Position numbers and translations under genes: made by a program. This document shows positions 15,732-24,653 of a DNA stretch of 64,000 nucleotides, one piece after another (positions within the stretch are counted from its first letter, which is position 1; the number at the start of each line of letters is the position of its first letter). Under the pieces are notes generated by a model. The model saw only the letters and a program-made list of their open reading frames with translations, was not told the origin of the DNA and ran no database searches. Location: the NCBI GenBank assembly GCA_002010065.2, contig MTMD02000002.1, positions 124,001 through 188,000 on the forward strand, written 5' to 3'. The DNA is from Candidatus Pyrohabitans jungbluthii. GTDB taxonomy: Archaea > Hydrothermarchaeota > Hydrothermarchaeia > Hydrothermarchaeales > BMS3B.

Positions 15732-16466
15732 ATGGCAAGAATACTCCAGCGAACGCCTGCAGTATGCGCTTCGATAATAGAGCACTCAGTGGACGAGTTT
15801 TTAAACACAGTGCGTTTAGCCAAGGATGCTGATATAATTGAGCTTCGCGCCGATGGGCTGAAGTTTGAGAGCTCAAGCGAAAGAGCTTACGAAGCCGAGG
15901 TTAAAAGACTTCTCAAAAATGTTCGCCTACAGACGGAACTCCCTATAATCCTAACAATACGAAGCGAAAAGGAGGGTGGAGTTTTTCCTGGTAGCGAGAA
16001 GGACATCGCCCTGTGCTTGAAGGAAGGGCTGAGGCAGGCTGACGCCGTGGATGTGGAGCTGCGCATGAATTTAGAGCTTCGCGACGAGATAATTCAGCTG
16101 GCTAAAAGCAGCGACGTTGATGTTATAGTTTCCTTCCACGACTTTAACGAGACACCAGAAGTGGATACGATGTGCGGAATAATTGAGGAGGAGGTTGATG
16201 CTGGCGCGGATATAGCAAAACTTGCAGTAACCGCAAGATCCAAACGCGACGTGGTGAATCTGCTGAAGGTGACGCAGGAGATGAGCGAGCGCCTTGATGT
16301 GCCAATAGTTACCATTTCCCTTGGCGAGCTTGGGAGGGTTACAAGGATCGCAGCACCTATGCTGGGCTCGGCGATAACCTACGGGTATGTGAATCGCGAA
16401 ACCGCGCCGGGACAGCTCAGTGTTAAGGAGCTGAAGCAGATGCTCTCAGCGTTAGGTGGAGCGTAG
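15732..16466 (+). CDS. aroD: Type I 3-dehydroquinate dehydratase
   Basis: 244 residues. It converts 3-dehydroquinate to 3-dehydroshikimate through a Schiff base. The Schiff-base lysine is in ADIAKLAVTAR, the catalytic His in VSFHDFNETP, and IELRADGL and PMLGSAITYGYV are further substrate loops. In-frame ATG codons lie at 15717 and 15732; GAGGTG at 15719-15724 favours 15732, while the TATA box position would also fit a leaderless start at 15717. The aroE start codon directly follows its stop. Confidence 0.94.
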   Translation: MARILQRTPAVCASIIEHSVDEFLNTVRLAKDADIIELRADGLKFESSSERAYEAEVKRLLKNVRLQTELPIILTIRSEKEGGVFPGSEKDIALCLKEGLRQADAVDVELRMNLELRDEIIQLAKSSDVDVIVSFHDFNETPEVDTMCGIIEEEVDAGADIAKLAVTARSKRDVVNLLKVTQEMSERLDVPIVTISLGELGRVTRIAAPMLGSAITYGYVNRETAPGQLSVKELKQMLSALGGA

Positions 16467-17330
16467 ATGGTGGACGCAAAGACAAAGGTTTTCGCCGTCA
16501 TTGGCTCCCCAGTGGAGCACAGCCTCTCTCCGCAAATGCACAATGCTAGCTTTGCAGAGCTCAAGCTAAACTGCATATACGTGGCTCACCGCGTGGAAGG
16601 GCATGAGCTCCGCGACGCCATCGCAGGCTTTAAGGCGCTTAAGTACGGGGGCGTTAATGTTACGCTGCCCCACAAGCAAGAGGTTATCCCCTACCTGGAC
16701 GAGGTGAGCGAAGAGGCTAGAGCGATAGGTGCGGTCAACACCATAGAGTTCCGCGAGGGCAAAGCGATAGGGCACAATACCGACGGCGTGGGAGCGCTTA
16801 ACGCGCTAATAGAGGCAGGGGTGGAGCCGAGAGGTAAGCGCGTGCTTATCCTGGGCTCTGGTGGTGCCGCTCGAGCAATAGCCATGACCCTCGCTATTCG
16901 TGGAGGGGTGGCTGGCATCACCCTGCTCGGCAGAACCCAGGCGAAAGTTCTGGCATTGGCGAGAGATGTGGAGCGCGCCGGAAAGGTGAGGGTCAGCGCC
17001 AAGAGCCTCGCTGAAGTAGACCTGCGCAGCACCGTGGAGGAGCACGAGATAGTGATACACGCAACACCTGTAGGCATGCATCCCCGCGCTGAGGAGACGC
17101 TTCTCAGGGCGGAGCATCTCACCTCTCAGCCGGCGGTAATGGATATAGTTTACATCCCCAGAGAAACCCTGCTTCTGAAGGAGGCAAAAAAGGCGGGGTG
17201 CAAGGCTATAGACGGCGTGGGCATGCTGGTTCATCAGGGCGCTGAGGCGGAAAGAATCTGGCTTGGCGTGGAGCCGAGCATTGAAGCCATGCGTAGGGCT
17301 GTGTTAGAGGCACTTGGGGAGGAGGGATAG
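16467..17330 (+). CDS. aroE: Shikimate dehydrogenase
   Basis: 287 residues. It reduces 3-dehydroshikimate to shikimate with NADPH. Substrate-binding GSPVEHSLSPQMHNASF, the catalytic Lys/Asp pair in NVTLPHKQEV and GHNTDGVGA, the dinucleotide loop ILGSGGAARAIA, and the final DGVGMLVHQGAEAERIW are all present. No gap separates it from aroD, so the two are co-translated; aroK at 9.7-10.2 kb and tyrA at 10.3 kb continue the same pathway elsewhere in the window. Confidence 0.96.
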   Translation: MVDAKTKVFAVIGSPVEHSLSPQMHNASFAELKLNCIYVAHRVEGHELRDAIAGFKALKYGGVNVTLPHKQEVIPYLDEVSEEARAIGAVNTIEFREGKAIGHNTDGVGALNALIEAGVEPRGKRVLILGSGGAARAIAMTLAIRGGVAGITLLGRTQAKVLALARDVERAGKVRVSAKSLAEVDLRSTVEEHEIVIHATPVGMHPRAEETLLRAEHLTSQPAVMDIVYIPRETLLLKEAKKAGCKAIDGVGMLVHQGAEAERIWLGVEPSIEAMRRAVLEALGEEG

Positions 17331-17337
17331 CGAAATC

Positions 17338-18558
17338 ATGCACAGCAAAGAGGCTGTTGCCCACCTTCTCTACTTTATTAAAGAAAAAGACGATGAGATT
17401 AAGAACACCTGGCACGCGATAACACAACTGCTCAAAGAAGGGCGGGAGGAGAGGATTTTTGAGGAGTACAACCAGCTAACTTTGGTGAGAGCCTTTCATG
17501 CCCCGAGGGCGAAAGCCTCTCTCTACATCCGTGGGGATGTGGTTGTGCTCCAGATCCTCATATTATCCCCTGAGGAGGACATAAGTTTATCAAAAAGGCT
17601 GAAAGACGCCGCTTTGGAGGAGATGTCCCTATTTCTCGGCGAGACTGTCATATTTATCTCAGAGGATAAGGAAAAGATAAAGAGGCTATATGGGGGCATT
17701 ACTTGGAGGAAATGTGAACTCTTGCAGGGAGAGCTTTACCTTCTGGAAAGAGAGAAGGACAGGGAGAGCTACCTTCTATTATCTCCTCTGCCGGAGCAGG
17801 ACTTCTTCATTAAATTTGTTTATATTGACCTGCTGAGCAGAAAGATTTCCAGGGAGGCAGAGCTTTTTCTTGAGCAACGGCAGGCAATAAGGCTGAAGAG
17901 GAAGGAGTTTGAAAAAGAGGCTTCACAGCTCCTGGGTGAGAAGTGCTGCGACTTGGAGGCTTTTGAGAAGGTTGTTGAAAAGCTGAGCTTCATCTACATT
18001 GAGCTTGCCCAGTACCTGGAGTGGGTGAGCTCAACAATAACAACACTGAGAGAGGATATACACGAGCTTGAGGAGGAGATTAAGGGCTTGATAACAGGCG
18101 AAGATGAGATTTTTTCAGAGAGACTAAATAGCTACGCCTATGCTCTTGATGTTTTAATGTACGAGAGGGAGAATTTCATCCTAGCTCAGGAAAAGGTGAA
18201 GAACGCCATAGATGTGATTAGAATGAAGATTTCAATTGAAAGGGGCAGAGAGACAATAGAACTTCAGCATGAGAGCATCTCCCTCCAGGTGGCCGCGGGC
18301 TTTATTGAGTTTATTGTTGTGTTCTATTACACCCTCAACTCATGGAAGATTCTCGCAGGAAAAGTCTTCTCTACCCTTTCACCGGGGGTTATTCTGATAA
18401 CTTTGACTGCCTTCTCCTCTTCGGTGGTGCTCTTCACCCATGCGGTTGCCACCGCGCGAAAGGAGAAAAAGAGGTTTACCGCTGAGATGGCAGCCTCGCT
18501 GGGGTTAATTCTCCTCTTCACCTCGCTGATGTTCCTCCTCACCCTCAAAAGCCTTTGA
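17338..18558 (+). CDS. Unrecognised protein with coiled coil and C-terminal membrane helices
   Basis: About 406 residues; I do not recognise the family. The first 200 residues are soluble and mixed alpha/beta. Residues about 200-320 are highly charged and helical, likely a coiled coil (KRKEFEKEASQLL, REDIHELEEEIKGLI, IERGRETIELQ). Three hydrophobic segments follow: FIEFIVVFYYTL, GVILITLTAFSSSVVLFTHAV and AASLGLILLFTSLMFLLTL. This arrangement recalls CorA-like channels or membrane sensors, but no GMN motif is present. Start 17338 has GGAGGGA about 12 nt upstream. It overlaps the convergent ferritin-like gene by 14 bp and follows aroE by 7 bp. Confidence 0.7.
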   Translation: MHSKEAVAHLLYFIKEKDDEIKNTWHAITQLLKEGREERIFEEYNQLTLVRAFHAPRAKASLYIRGDVVVLQILILSPEEDISLSKRLKDAALEEMSLFLGETVIFISEDKEKIKRLYGGITWRKCELLQGELYLLEREKDRESYLLLSPLPEQDFFIKFVYIDLLSRKISREAELFLEQRQAIRLKRKEFEKEASQLLGEKCCDLEAFEKVVEKLSFIYIELAQYLEWVSSTITTLREDIHELEEEIKGLITGEDEIFSERLNSYAYALDVLMYERENFILAQEKVKNAIDVIRMKISIERGRETIELQHESISLQVAAGFIEFIVVFYYTLNSWKILAGKVFSTLSPGVILITLTAFSSSVVLFTHAVATARKEKKRFTAEMAASLGLILLFTSLMFLLTLKSL

Positions 18559-18778
18559 GCAACTTCAGCGTCTTGAGCCTCTCCCTGAGAAGCTGCTCAT
18601 GCCTCTCCTCATCCTTGACCAGCTGCTCAAAGAAAACCTTGGTCTCGGGGTCTTTTGCCTCCTGCGCTGCCCTCCTGTAGCGCTCCTGGGAGGTCTTCTC
18701 GCTCTCTATCGCCTCTTCCACTATACGCAGAAGCTCGTCGCTCACGTTACCACCAGGAAACCTTTTCAGAGAAGGCAT
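18545..18778 (-). CDS. Half-size ferritin-like (rubrerythrin-type) protein
   Basis: 77 residues, essentially two helices: ELLRIVEEAIESEKTSQERYRRAAQEA and DPETKVFFEQLVKDEERHEQLLRERL. The E-x6-Y spacing and the DEERH motif are those of one half of a rubrerythrin four-helix bundle, so a dimer would be needed to form the di-iron site. A GTG at 18745 with GGTGG upstream is an alternative start. Last gene of the livHM-cupin-MBL run, 22 bp after the MBL gene; a peroxide-protection or iron role is plausible but not shown. Confidence 0.75.
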   Translation of the reverse strand: MPSLKRFPGGNVSDELLRIVEEAIESEKTSQERYRRAAQEAKDPETKVFFEQLVKDEERHEQLLRERLKTLKLLKGF

Positions 18779-18800
18779 TGGCTAACATCTTGAAGTGGTC

Positions 18801-19514
18801 TTAAATCTTCACCGTCTCTAAGTCTCCAGGCACGAGTATGCTGTCAAAAATCTCCCTGGCTTTTTCAACTTCCTCTTCGCTGAGCCCGCGGTACAGGTGC
18901 ACCAGCGCCAAAAGCTTAACCTTCGCTTTCTTTGCAAGCTGCGCCGCAAGCACAGGCGAAGAATGCGTGGCAGCACCTCCTCCGTAAGCCTCAGCCACCA
19001 GAAGGTCTGAGCCGGAGGCAAGCTTAGCCAACTCTTCGGTGGGTGCTCCGTCGCCCACGTAGGTTAGCTTCTTCCTCCTCTTAACTGAAATTGCAAGCGC
19101 TGACAGCGAATGCTGTGTTGGTGCAAACTCAAGCTCATAGCCATGCAGCTTAACCTTCTCCCCTGCCTCAACAAAGTTAACCTCATACGGAAGCTCCTCC
19201 AAGCTCTTGCGGTAGGAGAGGTAGAGAAGCTCCTGGGTAACTCTGCTAAGCCCCTCTGGACCGAGAAGGGTTAGAGGCTCCTCTCTGCCATCTTCTCGCG
19301 CTGCAAGAAGAAGCGCTGGCAAGCCCAAAAAGTGGTCGCCGTGGAAATGGCTGATAAACACCAGCTTGATCTTCGCCAGATCCGCGCCAAGCTTTCTGAG
19401 CTGGAGCAGAGCGTGGGGTCCGCAATCCAGGAGAAGCTCGCGGTTTACGAGCAGCGCTGTGTTAGCGCTCGCCCCGAAAGCCTCACCCACGCCGAGAAAA
19501 GCGACCTCCATCAT
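18801..19514 (-). CDS. RNase Z-like metallo-beta-lactamase fold hydrolase
   Basis: About 237 residues. The zinc motif is FISHFHGDHFLGLPALLLA, with further ligands in APTQHSLSA, YVGDGAPTEEL and HSSPVLAAQLAK. The topology matches the RNase Z/ElaC-like branch, but it is shorter than true tRNase Z (about 300 residues) and lacks an obvious exosite arm, so a different phosphodiester or other substrate is possible. The start ATG overlaps the cupin stop by 1 nt (TAATG); ATG 19511 is equally possible. The start region reads VAFLGVGEAFG in place of the usual FLGTG. Confidence 0.82.
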   Translation of the reverse strand: MMEVAFLGVGEAFGASANTALLVNRELLLDCGPHALLQLRKLGADLAKIKLVFISHFHGDHFLGLPALLLAAREDGREEPLTLLGPEGLSRVTQELLYLSYRKSLEELPYEVNFVEAGEKVKLHGYELEFAPTQHSLSALAISVKRRKKLTYVGDGAPTEELAKLASGSDLLVAEAYGGGAATHSSPVLAAQLAKKAKVKLLALVHLYRGLSEEEVEKAREIFDSILVPGDLETVKI

Positions 19515-19855
19515 TACACCCACACGCTGTCCTCGCCGTGGTAGTTGAGCTTGAGCACAAGCAGCTCAAAAGCTTCGTCGCTTGCCCTGTTGTCCACAGA
19601 ATGTATATCTCCAGGACGGCACACATAAGCTTCTCCCTGCTTAGCTTCGTAAACCTCCTCACCTATTCTCAGCTTTGCCTTTCCACGGAGGATGTAGTAA
19701 AACTCCGTCTGTCGCTTGTGGTAATGCTCCCCCACCGCCTTTCCTGCTGGCACCTGCACAACCTGCACAAGGATGCCTTCTCCAAGCTCTCCCTGAGTGA
19801 GAATGCGCTTTCTGTAATTTCCCCTGTCAATCCAGCCTCTACGCTCGAGTTTCAT
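19514..19855 (-). CDS. Single-domain cupin (left arm)
   Basis: 113 residues. The cupin metal motifs are GEHYHKRQTEFYYILRG (two His and Glu) and PGDIHSVDN (third His). It could be a sugar or small-molecule isomerase, dioxygenase or binding protein; the substrate is unknown. It overlaps livM by 4 bp (ATGA) and the MBL gene by 1 nt, so it is part of the leftward transporter operon. A second cupin ends the rightward arm at 24650. Confidence 0.85.
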   Translation of the reverse strand: MKLERRGWIDRGNYRKRILTQGELGEGILVQVVQVPAGKAVGEHYHKRQTEFYYILRGKAKLRIGEEVYEAKQGEAYVCRPGDIHSVDNRASDEAFELLVLKLNYHGEDSVWV

Positions 19856-20910
19856 CTCCCCGATGTTTCTTTGGCTTTTTGTTTAAGTGCATGCTTTATC
19901 GGAGGCGTCATCGTTACTGGCTTCTCTTTTATAAGCCCGTCGGGCTTATAGTATAGGATGAGCAGCATGAGCACCCCAAAGAGAATGTATTCAAGCCACG
20001 TTGCCTCGAAGGGAAGGTGCAGCGTAGACTTTATTTCAAACTTGTAAACAATAAGTAGCACCTTTACAATGACAAAAGAAAACACACCAAGGACAACGCC
20101 TCTGTTATTTCCCATGCCCCCCAGCAGCAGCATGAGGAATGGGAAGAATGTCCAATCAACCCTAAAGAATGTGGAGGCTATGACGTTAACGCTGTAAAGG
20201 GAGTAAAAGGCTCCTGCTATGGCTGCAATAGCAGAGCCCAATGCTACAGTTTTTATCCTCAGCACAAGTATGTTCTTTCCAAAAGCCTTAACCACATCTT
20301 CGTTCTCCCTCATAGCCTTTAAAAGCCTGCCGTAAGGCGAGGTGAGGAGCCTCTCCACAAAGAGGTAGACCAGCAGGGCGATACCCACGCCAAGAAGGGC
20401 AAACGCCAAGAACCTCCTCTCCCCAGGCACGAAGGCGAGCACATCCGGAATACTGACGCCGTAGTATCCTCCTATAATGGAAGTGTTGTAGTTTGAGACC
20501 AGGAATAAAACCTCACTTATTGCGAGGAGGGTTATCGCGAGGTAGTCTTGGCGAAGCTTTGCACTGGGAAGAATAAACAGGGCGCCGGTAACAGCGCCCA
20601 TAAGCGCCGCTATCAATAAACACAAAACAAGAATACCCAGCCCAAGCAGGGGATTTTGTGAGATCATCGCATTTACTGTACTCTTGAGAGTTCCGCTTGT
20701 CTCTATAATTCCTCTCCCCTCGATTCCTAATAGTAGGATGAGAATCCTGTTAACCACTCCTCCAACTGCTATGGCACCAATGAGCACAGCTAAAGCGCGA
20801 CCAAAATTTGGTATCCCGGCATAGCCGTACTCTATGTTAAGGCTCAAAGCCACTATTAGATATATGGAAAACCAGAGGATTATGTCTAGGAGGAGGTACT
20901 CCTGCGCCAT
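19852..20910 (-). CDS. livM: Branched-chain amino acid type ABC permease LivM
   Basis: 352 residues, about nine membrane helices. SLNIEYGYAGIPNFGRALAVLIGA and LRQDYLAITLLAISEVL are characteristic of LivM, as is GSAIAAIAGAFYSLY. With LivH it forms the membrane channel of a class 4 amino acid importer. The frame can start at 20925, but GGAGG lies 8 nt before ATG 20910. It overlaps livH by 25 bp and the cupin gene by 4 bp. The solute (branched-chain amino acids, amides, or other small compounds) cannot be assigned from the permease. Confidence 0.94.
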   Translation of the reverse strand: MAQEYLLLDIILWFSIYLIVALSLNIEYGYAGIPNFGRALAVLIGAIAVGGVVNRILILLLGIEGRGIIETSGTLKSTVNAMISQNPLLGLGILVLCLLIAALMGAVTGALFILPSAKLRQDYLAITLLAISEVLFLVSNYNTSIIGGYYGVSIPDVLAFVPGERRFLAFALLGVGIALLVYLFVERLLTSPYGRLLKAMRENEDVVKAFGKNILVLRIKTVALGSAIAAIAGAFYSLYSVNVIASTFFRVDWTFFPFLMLLLGGMGNNRGVVLGVFSFVIVKVLLIVYKFEIKSTLHLPFEATWLEYILFGVLMLLILYYKPDGLIKEKPVTMTPPIKHALKQKAKETSGR

Positions 20911-21809
20911 GTCATTTTCCTCCATATATCCAGCCCTGCGATTCCCTTGGGGCTGACTATTAAGGCGATTATAAGTACTATGAGGGAAACAACCTTGCTA
21001 TATAGCAGTATAGAGGGACCCAGTGGCTTTGAAAGGTAGAAGGTTATTAGTGATTCAGACATCCCTATAATATAACCTCCAATCAAGGCTCCGTATATGC
21101 TTCCCAGCCCTCCAACTATGCTTGCGGCAAAGATTGAAACTATTATTATCGCCCCAGTTGCAGGAACAATCTCTTGCCGGAAGGGAAGCAGACTCCCAGC
21201 TACCGCGGCGAGGGAGCCAGAGAGAAACCAAGAAAAGAGGCGGGTGTATTCCACGTTTACCCCCATTATCTCAGCAAGGGCAGGATTTTCCATGGAGGCG
21301 CGCAGAGCAATTCCAAATTTAGTCTTATAAAGGAGTAGAAACAATGCAAAAAGTATAAGGAGAATGACTGCGCTTGAAACCACGAGTATCGCATCCAAGC
21401 CAGCGAGCTTAAAATCCATTGGCGTAAAAATGAACTTTTTTGTTCCCTTGCTGGTTATCCCTGCCAGAGTGTCTGAATATGCTCCCAACACTCCCAAAAG
21501 AATCAAATCTACAGCGAGGGTTGCTATCATCAGCGTGACTACCATTGCCTCCTTTCTAATCATAGGTTTTAGCACTAGGGTATAGATTGCAATTCCAAGG
21601 CCTCCTCCGAGGATAAAGGATACGGGAAGGGAATAGTACGGGTGGATGTTGAAGAGGAGCCAGAGGGATAGGGAGACGAAAGACCCAAAAATTGCCATGC
21701 TTCCCTGAGCAAAATTGGGTACGCCAGTAGTTATGTAAGTGATGGTTAAACCGATGCTGAGAAGAACCAGGAGGTTGGAGTAAACAATCGCTCCTTCCAA
21801 AACAGCCAT
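20886..21809 (-). CDS. livH: Branched-chain amino acid type ABC permease LivH
   Basis: 307 residues with about eight membrane helices. IGLTITYITTGVPNFAQGSMAIFG, ALRASMENPALAEIMGVNVEYTR (the EAA-like loop contacting the ATPases) and FAASIVGGLGSIYGALIGGYIIG are family hallmarks. ATG 21809 has GAGGT just upstream; the longer frame to 21965 would run through the divergent promoter and is rejected. It opens the leftward operon livH-livM-cupin-MBL-ferritin-like and is divergent from livJ. Confidence 0.95.
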   Translation of the reverse strand: MAVLEGAIVYSNLLVLLSIGLTITYITTGVPNFAQGSMAIFGSFVSLSLWLLFNIHPYYSLPVSFILGGGLGIAIYTLVLKPMIRKEAMVVTLMIATLAVDLILLGVLGAYSDTLAGITSKGTKKFIFTPMDFKLAGLDAILVVSSAVILLILFALFLLLYKTKFGIALRASMENPALAEIMGVNVEYTRLFSWFLSGSLAAVAGSLLPFRQEIVPATGAIIIVSIFAASIVGGLGSIYGALIGGYIIGMSESLITFYLSKPLGPSILLYSKVVSLIVLIIALIVSPKGIAGLDIWRKMTWRRSTSS

Positions 21810-21897
21810 GGATACCTCATCAACCTTAAAGTTTATATACTTTATCTTAAAACAGAATGATGGAGATTCTAAAAATCTAAAAGAGGAGGTACAGACT
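21810..21897. promoter_or_regulatory. Divergent liv promoter region
   Basis: An 88-bp region between livH and livJ. The AT-rich core TTTATATACTTTAT around 21831-21844 reads as a TATA box on both strands, so both arms share one control point. GGAGGT at 21884-21890 is the livJ Shine-Dalgarno. Confidence 0.6.
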
Positions 21898-23214
21898 ATG
21901 AACAGGGGCTGGTTTAAACTTTTTGGTATTTTACTGATTGCGGCGATTCTATTTTCTGGGTGCACCCAGCCAGCGGAGAAAGCTGCTCCGGCACCTGCAG
22001 AAAAACCTCAGGAAACGGCTGCTCCTGCACCGACAGAGGTGAATATTCCCCTGGGGGTGCTTGTTGATCTTTCCGGACCGCTAACAACTTATGGTGAGGA
22101 CATTAAGACTACCGTCACCATCGCCAGCGAGAAGATAAATGAGCACTTTGAAAAGGCTGGCAAGCCATACAGGGTCAAGATATACGTAGAAGACACGAAG
22201 GTGGATCCGAAGATAGCCCTAGACAAGGTCATGGCTCTCCACAGCAAGGGTGTTAAGCTTATCGTGGGTCCAATGGGCAGTGGAGAGGTGAAGAACGTTA
22301 TTGAGTATGTGAGATCCAACAAGATTATCATAGCCTCCCCGTCTTCCACGGCGGACCCCAAGTACATAGGCGTTACCTCCCCAGAGGAAAAGAAGTATGT
22401 CTTCAGGTTCGTGGCTACTGATTCCTTCCAGACAAAAGCCATCGCCAAGCTTGCCCAGGAGCTCGGGGTTAAGGCAGTGGTTATAACCTACATCGGCAAC
22501 GCCTGGGGCAAAGGCTTAGAGGAGTTCGGCCGGGCAGAGTTTGAAAAGCTTGGAATAGAGGTTAGGAGTTCTGTGGAGTATCCTGACCCGCCACCCGCTG
22601 ACTTTACGCCCTATATAGCCACTGTAGAAGAGGCGGTAAACGACCTTCTAAAGAGCTACAGCAAGGATGAGGTTGCAGTGGTGACTTTCGGCTACGAGGA
22701 AGTTGCGACGATGCTGGCACAGGTCAAGAGCGATTCCGTGCTGCTCAGCGTAAAATGGATTGGCTGCGACGGCACTGCTAAGAGCAAGAAGGTTGTGGAG
22801 GATGTACCAGACAAGGCGAGTAAAATCATGCTCTACAGCACCGTCTCAGAGACAAGAGGTGGAAAAGCCTATGAGGAGCTCAGCAAGGTATACGCAGAGC
22901 GTACCGGCGGCAAGACTCCAATCAGCTATGGATTGAATGCCTACGATGCCGCCTGGGTCTTAGCCCTGTCGTTTGCTGAAGTTTACGACAAGCTCGGTAA
23001 GTACGACGCCGATGCTATGGCGGAGACTATCCCTGAGGTCGCTGAGAAGTACAGTAAGGGCGAGTATGGCGTAGAGCCGGTGAGTGGCGAGGTTAAGTTC
23101 GATGAGTACAATGACAGAGTCGGTTCTGAGTACAGAATCTACGCAGTTAAGGAGGGAAGCTGGACTGAAGTTGGAGTATGGAAATTCGCAACCAACTCCA
23201 TCGAGTGGAGCTAG
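21898..23214 (+). CDS. livJ: LivJ-type solute-binding lipoprotein
   Basis: 438 residues. A signal peptide with lipobox (LFSGC, Cys19) and a Pro/Ala linker rich in APAPAE precede the periplasmic-binding type 1 domain: IPLGVLVDLSGPLTTYGED, YVEDTKVDPKIALDKVMAL, GVKLIVGPMGSGEV and GLNAYDAAWVLALS. It captures the transporter's solute outside the cell. The conserved Ser-Gly-Pro and Asp positions are those of amino acid or amide binders, but the ligand is not decided. Transcribed with livG, livF and the second cupin. Confidence 0.94.
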   Translation: MNRGWFKLFGILLIAAILFSGCTQPAEKAAPAPAEKPQETAAPAPTEVNIPLGVLVDLSGPLTTYGEDIKTTVTIASEKINEHFEKAGKPYRVKIYVEDTKVDPKIALDKVMALHSKGVKLIVGPMGSGEVKNVIEYVRSNKIIIASPSSTADPKYIGVTSPEEKKYVFRFVATDSFQTKAIAKLAQELGVKAVVITYIGNAWGKGLEEFGRAEFEKLGIEVRSSVEYPDPPPADFTPYIATVEEAVNDLLKSYSKDEVAVVTFGYEEVATMLAQVKSDSVLLSVKWIGCDGTAKSKKVVEDVPDKASKIMLYSTVSETRGGKAYEELSKVYAERTGGKTPISYGLNAYDAAWVLALSFAEVYDKLGKYDADAMAETIPEVAEKYSKGEYGVEPVSGEVKFDEYNDRVGSEYRIYAVKEGSWTEVGVWKFATNSIEWS

Positions 23215-23962
23215 TGCACTGGTTACGCAGAGACTTACAAAAAACTTCGGTGGACTCAGAGCCCTAGATGGGGTGAGCATAGATGTAGCCAAGGGAAGCA
23301 TAACCCTTGTGATCGGACCCAACGGAAGCGGCAAAACTACGCTGATAAACGTGGTTACAGGGTTTCTCAGCGCCGACGATGGTAAAGTAGTCTTTGAGGG
23401 CAGAGACATAACAAACAAACCACCCCACGAGATATTCCAGATGGGGGTTGTCAGGACATTCCAGAACCCCCATCCCCTTAAAAAATTAGCAGTTCTTGAA
23501 AACCTGCTAATAGCAGAACCTGGCTATGGAGAGAGTGTTCTTCAGAGCTTTACCAGAAGATGGGTCGACAAAGAGGAAAGGCTGGTCAAAAAAGCCTTTG
23601 ATATTTTAAATTTTTTGGGGATAGAACACCTCTGGGACGAGCAGGCGATGAATCTCAGTGGTGGTCAGCTTAGACTCCTTGAGATAGGCAGGGCTTTAAT
23701 GTGTGATGCCAAACTGATTATTATGGACGAACCCATTGCTGGAGTTGCCCCTGCCTTGTCCCACAGCATTCTCAAAAAACTTAAAGAGCTTACAAAAAGT
23801 GGTATTTCCTTCCTTATCGTGGAGCACAGGCTGGATATAATCCTAGACTATGTAGACTGGGTCTACGTCATGGCAAACGGAAGAATTGTTGCAGAGGGTA
23901 AAAGTGACGAAATACTTAAAAATCCAAAAGTTATCGAGGTGTATCTGGGTGCTCAGGGCTAA
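23171..23962 (+). CDS. livG: ABC transporter ATPase LivG
   Basis: The conserved domain begins at [20 protein letters not shown]; Walker [11 protein letters not shown], signature [15 protein letters not shown], Walker [12 protein letters not shown] and switch His in VEHRLD are intact. It powers the importer with LivF. The start is uncertain: there is no ATG or GTG near the domain. TTG 23171 (overlap of 44 bp with livJ) is listed; CTG 23219, 5 nt after the livJ stop and with GTGGAG upstream, would give the usual 248 residues. ATG codons farther upstream seem too long. Confidence 0.9.
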   Translation: MEYGNSQPTPSSGASALVTQRLTKNFGGLRALDGVSIDVAKGSITLVIGPNGSGKTTLINVVTGFLSADDGKVVFEGRDITNKPPHEIFQMGVVRTFQNPHPLKKLAVLENLLIAEPGYGESVLQSFTRRWVDKEERLVKKAFDILNFLGIEHLWDEQAMNLSGGQLRLLEIGRALMCDAKLIIMDEPIAGVAPALSHSILKKLKELTKSGISFLIVEHRLDIILDYVDWVYVMANGRIVAEGKSDEILKNPKVIEVYLGAQG

Positions 23963-24653
23963 GAATCTTTCTGCAGGGTACAAGGAGCTTCACATACTCT
24001 TCGACATAAACGCCAAAGTGGAGAAGGGCAGGATAACAACCATAGCAGGCCCTAACGGCAGTGGCAAGAGCACCTTTTTAAAGTCTCTGTTTGGTTTGGC
24101 CACTATTCATTCGGGGAAGGTAGTTTACAAGGGAAGGGATATAACGCCCACTCCCCCTCATGACAGAACCAAGATGGGCATTGCATACCTGCCTCAGGTT
24201 GAGAATGTTTTCACAAATCTCACCGTTGAAGAGAACCTTAAAATAGCTGGCTACACCTTGGAAAATGGGGAGTATGAGGACAGGAGAGAGCTTGCCCTTA
24301 GTGTCTTTCCAGAACTGGAGAAAAGGCTTAAACAGAAGGCTGGCACTCTTAGCGGGGGGGAGAGGCAGTTTTTAGCCATTGCCACTGCCTTAATAAGGAA
24401 GGCGGAACTTCTAATGCTCGACGAACCCACTGCAATGCTCTCGCCAAAGTTTGCAAACAATATTTTTAACAAAATACTGGATTTAAAAGACAAGCTCGGG
24501 CTCACAATACTCCTTGTTGAGCAGAATATTAAAAAGGCACTGGAAATAAGCGACGACGCCTACATGCTCGCCAGCGGCAGAGTTGTTTTTGAGGGCAAAG
24601 CTGAAGAGTTGCTGGAGCATGAGAAATTTGGGGAGTTTTGCATAGGGGTATGA
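23949..24653 (+). CDS. livF: ABC transporter ATPase LivF
   Basis: 234 residues, the typical LivF length. Walker [13 protein letters not shown]-loop [10 protein letters not shown], signature [15 protein letters not shown], Walker [12 protein letters not shown] and the switch VEQNIKKAL are complete. GTG 23949 has GAGGTG 7 nt upstream and begins [11 protein letters not shown], as in the family. It overlaps livG by 14 bp and the cupin gene by 4 bp. Confidence 0.95.
   Translation: MLRAKNLSAGYKELHILFDINAKVEKGRITTIAGPNGSGKSTFLKSLFGLATIHSGKVVYKGRDITPTPPHDRTKMGIAYLPQVENVFTNLTVEENLKIAGYTLENGEYEDRRELALSVFPELEKRLKQKAGTLSGGERQFLAIATALIRKAELLMLDEPTAMLSPKFANNIFNKILDLKDKLGLTILLVEQNIKKALEISDDAYMLASGRVVFEGKAEELLEHEKFGEFCIGV

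Noticed and set aside
21810-21965. N-terminal extension of livH
   Set aside because: It would run through the divergent promoter and livJ start; ATG 21809 has its own Shine-Dalgarno.
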